From Ignelater luminosus (Eukaryota > Arthropoda > Insecta > Coleoptera > Elateridae): a stretch of 64,000 bases of DNA. Made by a program: the position numbers and the translations under genes. The DNA lies in NCBI GenBank assembly GCA_011009095.1, contig VTPC01091304.1, positions 33,019 through 97,018 on the forward strand, read 5' to 3'. The notes under the pieces were generated by a model. It did not search any database, was not told the DNA's origin, and worked only from the letters and a program-made list of their open reading frames with translations. Below are positions 1 to 12,115 of this stretch, in pieces (positions within the stretch are counted from its first letter, which is position 1; each line of letters begins with the position of its first letter).

Positions 1-597
1 CTCTGTGTGCATATTGTTGCCTCCTTTCACCCGGTAAAGATTACTTTGCTCAAGAAATAGATTTCTGTTGAAATTTTCCCGTAATCCTTTTAGATGCAAT
101 AGTTGAGTGGGCCCCCTTTTAGTCATGGGCTTGTAGTTACGCCCTTGACGTAAACTGAGAATTGTATAAATTTACTTTATGCTAAACTGGTAATTTTAAA
201 ACTTTTATTCGTTTTGACAATTTCATTATTCCTTCTTTGAATGCGGAATAGAAATTTGAGGTTTTCTGGCCTTCTATTCAAACTGTCTATTGCGGCTTTT
301 GTTAAAATATCTCTTATAAATATTAAAGAGTGAGTTCGTGGCATCTGTTCTCCCATGGGTGTGTTTTTCACAAAACCTATTTGCTTTATAACATCTTATT
401 TTGCTTTCTATTTTGGTAGAGAATATTTTGATCATGGGATTCGAGTTTGAATGCACCACTCTCTTGACATGAATTTCCGATAGCACTTTTGAATTTCAAT
501 AGGACTCCAATGCGGTCAGGCTTAGAGAATCGTTTTTAGTTTCTTTGCCCCATCAGGCACAATGTTCAAATTGGGTAATGCTAGAAATAAACCAGAG
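1..597. other. AT-rich flank, no gene recognised
   Basis: Short open frames of about 65-70 codons exist on the minus strand (177-486), but they lack a recognisable domain and splice context. They could be a decayed transposon fragment. I cannot assign a function. The last 8 bases (590-597) are the target duplication of the hAT-like element that follows. Confidence 0.4.
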
Positions 598-1712
598 CAG
601 TGGCGTAAATATAATTTTAGGGCCCCACCGCAAACATAATTTCGAGGCCCCTTAGTATTTCATGATGTACTACATAATATTAAAAAGAATCAGCACTTTA
701 TACCACATTGTATTTTCGACGAAGTTTAAAATCTGAATTCTTACATTCTGTCTGTTTGTTGCCACGTTCCAGTATTTTTACAGTAAATCAACTTAGAACT
801 TTCTCTTGATTACAAATACATAATCGGCATCTCGATATCTCGAATAATTTTCTAGATAATCGGGATCTAAAATGGCGATTTTTTGACATGGTAATATTAT
901 ATATGATATCGACTTGATTTCTAACGCTGAATACAACTATAAAGTTTAGATTTTTATATTTTGAGTAGTTCTCGAGATATTCGATTTTTACATCTCGAGT
1001 AGTTTTCGAAATATTCGATAATTTTTAATTTCGTCATGATCATGCTTGCATTTTCACTGATTAAATATGTGGTAGTAGGTACTTATGCAACAGACAAATT
1101 ACAAACTAGGGTTTGGTTTTTATTTGTTTATTTATTTACAAGGTAATCTTATTATAAACTAGGTACATAGGAATTCATGTGTTACAAGATTTAATGTACC
1201 TACTAAATACATTGTTATATAGATTCTTGCCTATTTTTCCCGTTGGCAAAATTCTCAATAACTTTCTTTACATCTAACTTATTTTTTTTAAAATAATATT
1301 TAGAAGTTTTTGGTCGAATTTAATAATTACACTTTGACAATTTGACTTGGTTCTAAATTAGTGAGTTTGTGAAACGGATATTATTGCCCTTTTACAAGAA
1401 TGAGGGTTTTTTCTAAGACACCAACAATGTGCAATAAATACGAAAATATCGACAAACTGTACAATGGAGATATAACTTCCGGAAAATTGCAATAAACCGA
1501 CTACCTGACAACATCATAGAGATTTTAGTTGAAAGTGAAAAGTAAAATGAACTGGGCAGTAAAAATTTCGCTTATCCAAACTTTTCTACTTATATGGCTA
1601 TTTTTATTTCATATCTGTAAACGACTGTGGGGCCTCCAAATCCTTCGGGGCCCCTAAATCCTTTGCCCCCCCCCCGGACTGCGGGCTTTTGCGTCCACTA
1701 TTTACGCCACTG
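598..1712. mobile_element. Non-autonomous hAT-like element
   Basis: The element starts with CAGTGGCGTAAATA and ends with the inverted copy TATTTACGCCACTG. The flanking octamers are aaccagag (590-597) and aaccaaag (1713-1720), an 8-bp target duplication with one mismatch. CAGTGGCG-type ends with 8-bp duplications are typical of hAT transposons. Just inside both ends are stretches rich in GGGGCCC, and there is a run of about 11 C near 1665. No transposase frame is present, so this is a deletion derivative or MITE of about 1.1 kb. The superfamily call is inference from the ends. Confidence 0.7.
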
Positions 1713-3513
1713 AACCAAAGATGCACAAACAGTAAAATTAAGAAATAAGGTTTCTGAATTTCATTTATAATTTCCTGTGCATGAAACATCCACAGTGTCA
1801 CTTTAGTTTCCAGAATTGTTCACATCTACTGTTAAACAATTTCGTTTTCGAAGTTTGGTTTCTGTTGTTCATTTATACTAGATATGGTCTTACATTTATA
1901 GTTTCTTCTAGAATCTTTAAAGTCTGTTTTTTTTCTTTTAAATCTTTACAATTCTAGACCTCAGAAAGTTGTTTCTCTAGAAAATCTATTATATCTTGAA
2001 AACTAAAAGTTCAAAATATTATTAGTAAAGACATAGCATTTTTTGGGCTTTACATTGGAATTTTCTAATCAGGTGTATCAACTGAATCCACTGATACGTT
2101 GTCGTATTTTACTGTAGAAACAATGATATATGTTATCCAAAACATTTAATTAAAGTAATCAGTACGGAAATTCATGAAATTAAGCAGTGATATTCAGCAC
2201 CACAATCAATGATAAACTATCATGCAATATTCAGAGTAGCAATGCATAATAATATCGTTATCTTATATTTTTGGTATTACAGTCTTTCAGAAACCACCAA
2301 AAAATAACCCGATGCAACATAAGATTTTATGTTAGTTCGTGGAAACTCAACGTGCTTGAAAACATTTTCAATAAAAAGAAAAATAATGCACTGAAGCTAG
2401 TCATTTTTCTTAGGACAATGGTTGTGACAGTTTACTGATAAAATAATTAAACTTGGAAAAACCTGTAATATAAATATGTAATTAATTACTACGTTAGTAA
2501 AATTTCTCGTGAAATGATCCTAATATTGTAACAATTCTACAAAGAAATTGTAAAGAATTAAATACAATTAGTTAATGAGATATATTATTGATATCCATCT
2601 GATTAGTTTTAAAATTTATGTTAACATTTCAAAGATCACTTTTATAATAGTGCAATCACGTTGGTATCACGCTAGTAATAGTTGCTTGTAAGAAACGACA
2701 ATTACAGGCGATTAAAATTAATTAAAATTGTTTTCTTTGTTTTCTGCGTTAATTACTTCAAAGTAATTTTGAGAGCCGAAATTGTTTTATTATTAAATAT
2801 GATATAATAATTTCATTAATATTAATTACAATAATTATGCAAAATTATCTGATTTATATACTTACCTTTTTGATCAATTGAAAAAAAATTCTGAAAGTTG
2901 TTAAATCTAAAAAGATCTATTCTTGAGGTCAGGATGCGGTAAAATAAACTTTAAAACTAGCAAGAATTAAAATACTATATAAACATCATCATTAAATTAA
3001 TTCAAAGTTCTTTTGGTCGGGAAAACCCCAATTCGAAAGATAAATTATGTTTATTAACTAATATAAAAGTTTTTTTGTGTTATGTTGTTTTTTGACGACG
3101 ACTTTATTCGATTAACTTGATATGACAAACACGTTTATTAATACTTCGTAAAATTAAATAAGCCTCGGTATTTGAACATCAGCCATTCTCAATAAATACT
3201 TACGCATTTTATGTGCCTATTAGAAATTATTACTTATCTATTTGCATAATAATTATCTATTACAAACAGCAAACATAATCTTATTAATAGAAATACTTCA
3301 TTCTAGATGGTAGACAAAAGCGTTCGTTATTTTTATTGCATATATGTACGCGTAATTCGTTCTTTAACTTTACCAATATTTCCGGGAAACGTGTATGAAA
3401 AACAGTGATAAACTTCCAATGATAAACTTTTGATGATTAGCACGCGACGTGACTGTAGAAAACTTTTTGTTGCTAACTTTTTTCATGTAATAATATTATT
3501 CAGAATCTTTATA

Positions 3514-3976
3514 GTCGCATCAGTGTTGTTTTTACGTATGTGTGGAAAGAACAAAGTTTATCACTTAAGTCTCATGATGTAGTGATTCTACATGCTAACT
3601 ATATAGATATCTGTTTGTGCCGTATCAAAAAAAGAGTGATTAAAAAGAATGGTATAATAATAAAAAGTATGAATTTAATATAATTGTTAACAAATAATAA
3701 TTCTAGTACCTTAACGGGAATAGCAATAATCTAAACGGAATTTTTATTAATATATTTTACTAATTAATTGTGGTGTGGGATTTTCCAAGTACATGAATGA
3801 CGGACTTTTAGTGTATAGTACTAAAGCAAGCGGAATATGTGAAGTTTAGTGATGAAAACTCAACTTTTATAATGTTAAGTGTAAAATTACGTGATTTTGT
3901 GATTATAAATAACAATCAATGTCGTGTTTAATAAGACTAACAAATCCAACAATTAGATATTTATTACACCATAAAA
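3514..3976 (+). other. Possible 5' non-coding exon of the Toll gene
   Basis: The sequence AAAA|GTAAGT at 3976/3977 matches the donor consensus well. It could splice to the acceptor at 6330, 18 bases before the Toll start codon, making a 2.35-kb leader intron. An initiator-like TCAGT sits near 3519. This is inference only: no conserved protein or second line of evidence supports it, and other donors in the 4.6-kb upstream region are possible. Confidence 0.2.
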
Positions 3977-4547
3977 GTAAGTTTTAATTCTGTTACGATA
4001 ACATTTTATCATTTTATTAGGACTAGTATTTAATTATTTTACCATTTGTAATGGAATAACAGAACGGGATTTTACTATAAATTCCAATATTTTATTTAAG
4101 ATTATGAAAATATGCTTCTTACTTATGGACCGGATGTTAAAATATTATGGTTTAACCTCCATATGTTATTATTATCTCGTCTTATGACCGTTACTAATAC
4201 GTATATATGTATGTATCGCGAACTCATGATTTATAATTAGATGGAATAAACACATTAAATGATAGATTAGCATGTAAAATACAACATCGCCATATATTCA
4301 AATAGTAGGCAAACAAAACATCCATTGCTTATAGTTACAATATAATGTAGGACTCAACAACTACGGTTATGAGCAGAAAATAGGATGTAGGTTGAATTTT
4401 AACAAAATAGTTACTATGCTTATCGTAATCTTTTCTTTCAATTAGTAGGCAAGAGTTGCTGATGTGTCAAAATCTATGCGCTATTTCTTATAAAAGGTTC
4501 CTTTTCGTGTTTTATATTTTCAAATGTAGTTTCCTCTGAATGCTTTA

Positions 4548-4838
4548 AGATAGACAACACATTCAACACTTTTCTGTTCTTCATGGGTAACTAAAATTGT
4601 AAAGCTACTATTATCTATATGTATAGTGCATTTTTTTATTATAGAATTCAAAGTAGGCTGTGGTTTAAGTTCGTTTTGCAGTGTACAAAAAAAATTGCAA
4701 TGTGATGACTGGTAACTTTTTTTTAGTGAGAACAGCATCAATGTCATATACACTGTTATAGAAATTATAAATCATGACCTACTATGAATTCTATAATAAA
4801 AAAATGCAGTGCACTGTAGATAGTAATAAGTTGTCTTA
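4548..4838. repeat. Imperfect inverted repeat (foldback/MITE-like)
   Basis: The left arm around 4605-4657 and the right arm around 4774-4826 are inverted copies of about 52 bp, including the shared core TTTTTTTATTATAGAATTC. Weaker matches (the TTTAAGA...GACAAC stretch) extend both arms outward. No protein is encoded. It is probably a small non-autonomous element or a decayed foldback in the presumed Toll regulatory/leader region. Confidence 0.5.
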
Positions 4839-6065
4839 AAATTCATATTGAGGTCTTATAGAATTATCATTAGATTTTGACTTTTGACACTGATTATGCA
4901 GTGCGTGTACGTTACTGATTTTTTCTCAGAACAGAGACATTGGAAAAAACTAATTGAAATGACTGTATATGCCCTCAATTCAAAAGATAAGTGTCGTAGT
5001 ATTGTATTTAATTTAGGCAGGGTCAATATTTATCATGAGAAAACAAGATTGTGCATAATTTCTCAATCATATTCTTGAAAGATCAGCCGTTTGTATATTT
5101 CCCTGTTAAAATATTTCTCGGATATCTTCTTCTTTTACATACCCATATCTAGCAATATCTTGTATTCTAATTTGCCTCTTATCTCATAGTTGTTATTCTA
5201 TGTTTTTCTTTATTACTGTGAAAGACATTAAAAGGGCGCAGAACAAGAACTCCAGAAAATGACATAGTGATTATAAACAATGTCGCATAGACAATAGAAG
5301 TAAAGATAAGTAAATTATTGATAAACTATAAGTAGTCTTGAACCAATAAATCACATTTGTAAAAGACTATAAAAGCACGCATAAAAAACACAAAACCGTG
5401 ACAGAACTTCAGAAATCGCAAAGTTGTAGCTAGCAATAATGGAAATTGGAGAGAAAAGAGTGCATTAGTAATAGATCTTCAAAGAAAATCATATTTTTCT
5501 AGATATAGATTTTGTAGATTTTTACCAACTCAGCATTATACCCATGGGAAATATGGTGAGAATATGGATTGCAAGTGAGATTTAAAAATACTTGAAAACA
5601 GCTAATCTTAATCCATCTTTATGGATAGCACCTATAGCAAATATATCGGTGGTACTTTGGAAGCAAAAACTAAAATGAAAAACATTGTATTGTTTTTAAA
5701 CTGACTATTTTTAAAATCTATTCTTTTGAAAATTACGAAACAATGCGATTAGTTTTTTGTCTTTTATTGTGTTTCTCATATTTCTACGAATATTTCTTAT
5801 ATTGGTAGTCCAACATTAGAAAGTTAGAAATCGTGGTTTATACATGTTAAATTGCCCAATTAGTAATTATTCATTAAGTAATAATTTAGTTTTTCTTTGT
5901 AGTTCATTGTTCACAACAATGAATTTATAGTATTAGTGTATTCATAGATCATTTGACAGTTTTTAGTTTTAGAATCTCAAGAACATTAGCAGTTTAATAA
6001 AATTTCTGAGTTTCAATTTAGGTACTACTTGTCATTTGTGGATTGATTGTATACTTAAACATACT

Positions 6066-6087
6066 ATCTATTATTATTATTATTATT
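6066..6087. repeat. (ATT)n microsatellite
   Basis: About seven tandem ATT units lie some 260 bp upstream of the Toll start codon, in the presumed leader intron. Confidence 0.8.
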
Positions 6088-6348
6088 ACAAAAGAATGTT
6101 TATGAGGTTTTAATCTTAATAACAAGTTTCTCCTTTTTATATCATAATGCATTTTGTAATTAGTGTTAGAACCCGAATCTTTCTATTGTACACTAAAGCT
6201 TTAAGTAAATTGAATACAGTCTTTGATTATTTACATATATTACGTTATAGATTCTTAGCTCAGATTAATCTTAGATACTATTAAAATTAACATTACAACT
6301 TGATAACAGCAATCTTTTGTTTATTTCCAGATATAATCGAGAATAGCC

Positions 6349-9300
6349 ATGGTAACATATAAACATATCATTGTGCTGCTGGTGTGCACCGTTTTGTGCT
6401 TAAAAGCGGAAGACGCATTCAGAGAGCAATGTATTAGAACGATTGACTGCTCTTGCTCACCTTCGGCCACGCCTGACCATTATGAATTCCATTGTCCAGA
6501 CGATCCTGAAGATGTAATCATATCGGTCGAACCAAATTCTCAAAAAATAATTATAGATTGTCTAAACGAAATTGATTGGAATATTCAAAGTCTACCATCT
6601 CTACAGTTAGGAACTATGAAATATTTCGAAATCAAACAGTGTCCATTTCCAAAAGCTAACTTTTCTACCATTATGAGAAAGTTAAGGATAACTTCAACAG
6701 ATAAATTTAGATTTATAAATTCTAATAACATGGAAAATTTTTTACTAACTTCTCATATCCTTGAAGGAGTAGAAAATGTACAGGAATTAGCATTAAGTGG
6801 TGATAATTTAGAAAATATCGATAAAGATGCCTTTACGTCGTTCACAGAACTGACTCGCTTAGAAATAAAACGTAATAAAATAAATCTGATACCTGGTCTA
6901 TTTGACCATCTATCAAAGTTACAATTTCTGGATTTAAGTGGTAATGAATTAGCAAGTCTACCGCATGGGATTTTTGGAAACCTTACAGATCTGAAACTAT
7001 TATATTTGCGGTCTAATAACATAACATCCATTACCAGTAACGCGTTTAAAGATCTTGTACAATTAAACTTATTAGAACTAAGTTGCAATAATCTGGAATA
7101 TATAGATGAAAACGCGTTTCACAATCTAGAGAACTTGAAAAGCATAAGTCTTTCAGAAAACAAGCTGCGCGATCTCCCGGAGGATCTTTTTAGAAACTGC
7201 AAGTCTATATCAGAAATTATTATGTATAGAAACCCAGGCTTAATTTTACCAAATGGTCTGTTTTCAAATTTATCAGAACTCGAAAATATTAAATTGAACG
7301 AGTGTGACATAATTAATTTACCAAATCAACTATTTCATGGGTCAGGAAATATCAAAAACATTACTTTAAGAATGAATCAAATAGAAGAAGTTCCAAACTA
7401 TATCTTTGAACATTTGAAGGAACTAGAAGAGCTAGATCTGAGCTACAATAAATTAAAAGATTTACCTGAAGAGATATTTTTTACAAACACTGAATTAAAA
7501 CTATTGAATCTTGAAAATAACTTCTTAACAAGAATAAAAAGAAAGTCTTTTGAGAGTCTCACTAACTTAGAAATTCTTAATCTGAAAAATAATCAGATTA
7601 GTAAGATTGATACATATGCATTTGGAAGAATGCTTGATTTAAAAGAAATTTTATTGGCAAACAATTATATCGATTTAAATAATCAGGTTGCAGCCCTATT
7701 CAGTTATAATATGGAATTAAAAACAATAGACCTTAGTAATAACAATATCACTGTTATTACTGCAGATTTAGTACAAACACTGGTTGCAGTAGAAAAATTA
7801 GATCTCAGTTACAATCAAATATCACATATTGAAGTAAGTATTAGAAGGTGTTTTTATATTCTTTAAGATATCTAAAAAATGTTCTTTGCAGTTTAATGAC
7901 ATTTCAACTTCTTCTTCCTCAATAACTATCGATTTAACATACAATCAAATAACCACGATCAATTTTACAAATGCAATTCAAGAGAACGAGGACTTTACAA
8001 AAGATGGAAGAATAAACGTAGATTTAGAAGGAAATCCTATTAAGTGCAATTGCCACATTTATGACTTTATTAATTTTATGGATCATATAAAAAGCGGTGG
8101 CATTAAAAGCATAATAAATATTGATATAAATGGAGTAAAGTGTGCATCACCAAACAAATATTCTGAGTTGCCTATTACAAATTTGGAATTAGATATGTTG
8201 ACATGTTCATCAGAAGAATTTGGAATCTCATTGGAAGTACCTGATAATTGCGCATCATATGAGTTTAGGCCATGGGACAAATCGTTAATTGTCGATTGTA
8301 AAGATTCTAATCTTACGAAAGCTCCTGAACTCATTTTACCAGATAGTGATAAGTACGATCAAATTGAAGTCCATTTGGAAGGTAATCAGTTAACTACTGG
8401 GCCTATTGAAGGAATGGGTTATGAAAACGTAACTAGGTTATATTTATTTTCTAACAACATCAATGAAATTTCATGGGTTCCACAAAATATAAAGGTAAAA
8501 TATTTTACTCTTTTGAAATTCATTTACGAAAAGGTTCTCAAATAATCTCCTTGTATCAGTATCTAGAAGAGTTGTTTATCATATGCTCTGCGTATTTACA
8601 TTGTGACCTTTTTCTTAAAAATACTGTAAAACTCAAGCATTTGAGTTGTCTTGATTGTATTTATTCATCTTTTGATAATGAAATTATCTTTTCAGATTTT
8701 GGAACTACATAACAATAACATCTCATATATTAATAATACTGTTCTTTCTGTCCTAAATGCATCGTTATTTACTAATATGACACTAGGTAATAATCCATGG
8801 ATCTGTGATTGTTCAATAGTAGATTTAATCAATTTTTTTACATCGTCGAACATTGCTCATAGACAAGTAAGTTTAAACTTTTACATTGTTACATTACTTT
8901 TTTTAATTGGCAATAAATTTCAGTTTTTAATAATTTAATTGTTACAGATTGATGTAAAAAATGCTACCTGCAAAAACAATGGAAAACACATTGTTGGTTT
9001 AAAGATTGAAGATGTATGTCCAAATTATATTGTTTTGTACCTAAGTTTAATACTTTGCATTGCGGTGCCTCTGGTAATCTGTTGTATTTTGTATGCTGCC
9101 TATACTAACCACAAAGAAGAAATTAAAGTATGGTTGTTTGCTCACAATATGTTTTTGTGGTTCGTTCACGAAGAAGAACTTGATAAAAATAAAAAATATG
9201 ATGCCTTTATAAGTTACTCTCACGAAGACGAGGAATTCGTACTGAAAAAGTTACAACCAGTGTTAGAAAATGGTGATAATTCATACAAACTGTGTCTACA

Positions 9301-9805
9301 TATAAGAGATTTTATTCCAGGAGAATTCATCTCAAAGCAAATAGTTGATTCTGTTGGTAATTCGAGAAGGACGATAGTAATATTGTCCCGTAATTTCTTA
9401 CAAAGTGAGTGGGGTAAAATGGAATTTCGTATAGCACATAAACAAGCATTAGAAGAAGGGAGAGCAAGAGTAATTCTTATTTTATATGGAGAAATCGATC
9501 TCGATTCTGATCTAGACGATGAATTTAAAGCTTACATTAAAACAAATACTTATATCAAATGGGGAGATCCATGGTTCTGGAATAAATTAAGATACGCTTT
9601 ACCTCATCCGCAACGTCTTGAAACACGAAAGCGCAGAAATTTAATGGCTGCGGTACGTAAAACGATAGGCCGATTTGGTGATAAAATGGATCTTATACAC
9701 AGTACACCTACAACACCGGCTCCTGCAAGCACTCCTCCAGTTTTAAGTTTAGATCCGTTAATATTAAAGAAAAATCCGTTGGATTTTACACCAGCAGAAG
9801 TCTAG
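6349..9805 (+). CDS. Tl: Toll-type receptor (LRR-TM-TIR), 4 coding exons
   Basis: The coding exons are 6349-7833, 7892-8494, 8696-8866 and 8948-9805. All introns are phase 0 with GT-AG borders (58, 201 and 81 bp). They give 1038 residues, the size expected for Toll. A hydrophobic signal peptide covers residues 1-20. Leucine-rich repeats run from about 130 to 540. A cysteine cluster (NPIKCNC, about 543) is followed by an N-type cluster, a few more repeats and a second cluster (NPWICDC). A single membrane helix lies at about 780-804. The TIR domain (about 836-975) has YDAFISYS, LCLHIRDFIPGE and PWFWNKL. The double cysteine cluster is the protostome Toll arrangement. By family, it binds processed Spaetzle at the cell surface and signals through MyD88 to NF-kB in immunity and dorsoventral patterning. 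I judge it closest to Toll-1; the paralogue number is not certain. Confidence 0.93.
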
Positions 9806-12115
9806 TAGTTGGTTTTAACCTGATATAAAATGACTGTGATTATTACGCTCAGTTAAATTTAGAGACCCCATCAGAGAAAAAACTTGACAGTGTGTGTAGA
9901 ATGTTACGCTAGCAAGTTGTGAGGCTCACGAATAGTATGTAATTTACATCTATGTTCCTGATGTAGCCTTGTTGGTTGTCAGTAAATGTATCCAATCGTG
10001 GTAGAAGATATTATTTTTATAGTACAATGTGAATTGTTATTAGTACGTTAAATATGCATCAGAAACGGGTATTAAGTGTCTTCACTTATCTCTTTACAAG
10101 CTATTTTGACCTGAATGGGTCTTTAAATCTCTTGGACTGATTTTAGTTAAATAAGCAATATCTTAAAAATTTAGTATTAGCTTATAATTTCAGTCTCCAA
10201 TTTTTATATGATTTGATAATTCCAATAAATATGATCTCTCGTGTGTGTACTACTGATTGTATGGAAGTTATAGAAAGATCTCTTTGCAATATATATCATT
10301 TCTCAATCTCAATCATAAATTACAAAATAGGTATAGGAATGTTTATGTGTATAGTTACCTATGTCTTTTTCTTCTAATTAATGTAATTGTCTGCCATAAT
10401 TTCCATTAGCATATATTGGTAAAAGGTTTGATGAGATATAGTTTTTATTGTTTGTATTTGAAAATATGGTTATTTTTATTTAGTTTATTAATTGTTACAT
10501 TATTATGATTAGATTAAATAATAAAGTGCCAAAACTTTATGTCATAACCTGGATTTTGAATTTAAATACAAAGATAATTATAAATGATGATCTGTTTTAA
10601 TTATACTTTCATATTTGAGTGTGCTGTATCATCAAAGATGAGCTATAAGTATTTTTGACATTGAGCTTTCATTAGGACCAAATTAAGATCAACGACTCAG
10701 TTTTCCAATCTACTTCATCCGATACAGTCGTAAAGTTTATAACATTATTACTTATTCATAATATTTTTACAAAAAAGAAAATTCAACAATGGGTTTATTC
10801 GTGCTCATACGACCACCATTGTCTCATACAGACTACATTATTAACTCTTTGTGTAATCAATGGAAAAATTACTCTGACAATAGACCGAATAAAGAAGGAT
10901 ATTGAAGCATAAAAATCTATGAGTTCATTTGTTTGGTTTTTCTACAATAAAACCTACAAGCTACAAGCTTTACAACATGGTTTATTTGGGAAGGATTTTT
11001 ATTTATTTAATGATATTGCTCCAAACAGTCACAAGCCTTTTAATTAGGTATTACCTAGGACAGAAAGTACCAAAGTAATCAAAACGACTCGATTTTCCAC
11101 AGTTTGCCTAAGTTTTTAAATTAATGTCTCGGTGTTTCAGCACAGCACATTATTCTTGCATTCCTTTACTGTTTTTTCTTTACGTAGAATTAATTGTCAA
11201 CTGGCCATTACACTAGTTAGGCAGCGGACAACATAATTTGAACAAGTCACAACAGAACATTTTGGCGATTTCTAATATGCTTTTTCTATTCCTGCTTCTG
11301 AAACTTCATTTCTTTCTATTTCTTGTGTATAGAAAGCAGTTGTTTGTGGCAAATGTTCTGCGAGATGTTTTTGCACACTTGTGGGATTCTTAAAACATAC
11401 TTTTACCACGAACTATAAAAGTACATTTATAATAGTTTGAACATCGTATATGAAAATAACCAACCTCAAACTATAATAGATTCCAAGAGTAGAAAAACTA
11501 GTCCCTGTGTAAAACATTTCTGAAAAGTGCCTTTGCATTTGTGTAATTGCAAGCACTTGGTTCCGCCTTGTGCTGAAATTCCTGCAGTCGTGCCAAAACT
11601 TGTTACATAACTACCTATTTAAAGCTATCTAATAAGCGTGTTGCATTTTTCTAAAAGATCTTACTGATGCGTCAGTACTCTAAGATAGCATTTTCAGATA
11701 TTTTGAAAGTTACTTCACCAAGAAAATCATCCCAGGGTCCTAATGCATAAAACATACAGTCTAAATGCTTGATTGGTCCGAAGATTTAATGAGTTTAAAA
11801 AAACCAAAATGTTAAACTTGTCCGGAAAATCTAATCAACTTAAAAACTCCTCCAATTTAGAGTTGCATAGTCTGATATAGACTGGAAAAAGTTGAGATGT
11901 TACTTGCGGAATTTAATTGTACAATTAAATACCAACACACACGGCACTAGTATATCCGACGGATGTCCAGTGGATATAATTAAATAGATAGGGTGGGCCG
12001 AAAAATAAAAATTCTTGAGTTGCGAATTCTAATAGTGCGAAAAAGTTTTGTTTTTTCATGCTGAGAAGCGGAAAAATAACAAAAAGATTCTCAACTTTAA
12101 TTTTTCGTTCGCGCA
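9806..12115. other. Toll 3' UTR and intergenic sequence
   Basis: The Toll stop codon is at 9803-9805. Candidate poly(A) signals on the same strand are AATAAA at 10224-10229 and ATTAAA/AATAAA at 10513-10525, so the transcript probably ends before about 10.6 kb. The remainder is AT-rich with no recognisable gene, RNA or repeat structure. Confidence 0.5.
10520..10525 (+). terminator. Candidate Toll poly(A) signal
   Basis: AATAAA lies about 715 bp after the Toll stop, with an overlapping ATTAAA just upstream. An earlier AATAAA at 10224-10229 is an alternative site. No cDNA was available to choose between them. Confidence 0.4.

Larger units (their letters stand above)
1721..6330. other. Upstream region of the Toll gene; no coding sequence seen
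   Basis: This is AT-rich sequence without a supportable coding exon. It probably holds the Toll promoter and a 5' non-coding exon or exons, because an intron acceptor (tatttccag) ends at 6330, just before the start codon at 6349. A strong donor (AAAA|GTAAGT) lies at 3976/3977 and could close an upstream leader exon. An inverted repeat (4548-4838) and an ATT microsatellite (about 6066-6087) are listed separately. The transcription start cannot be placed from sequence alone. Confidence 0.45.

Noticed and set aside
6753-7310. Minus-strand open frames under the Toll leucine-rich repeats
   Set aside because: They are shadows of the + strand Toll exon, which has full domain and splice support.
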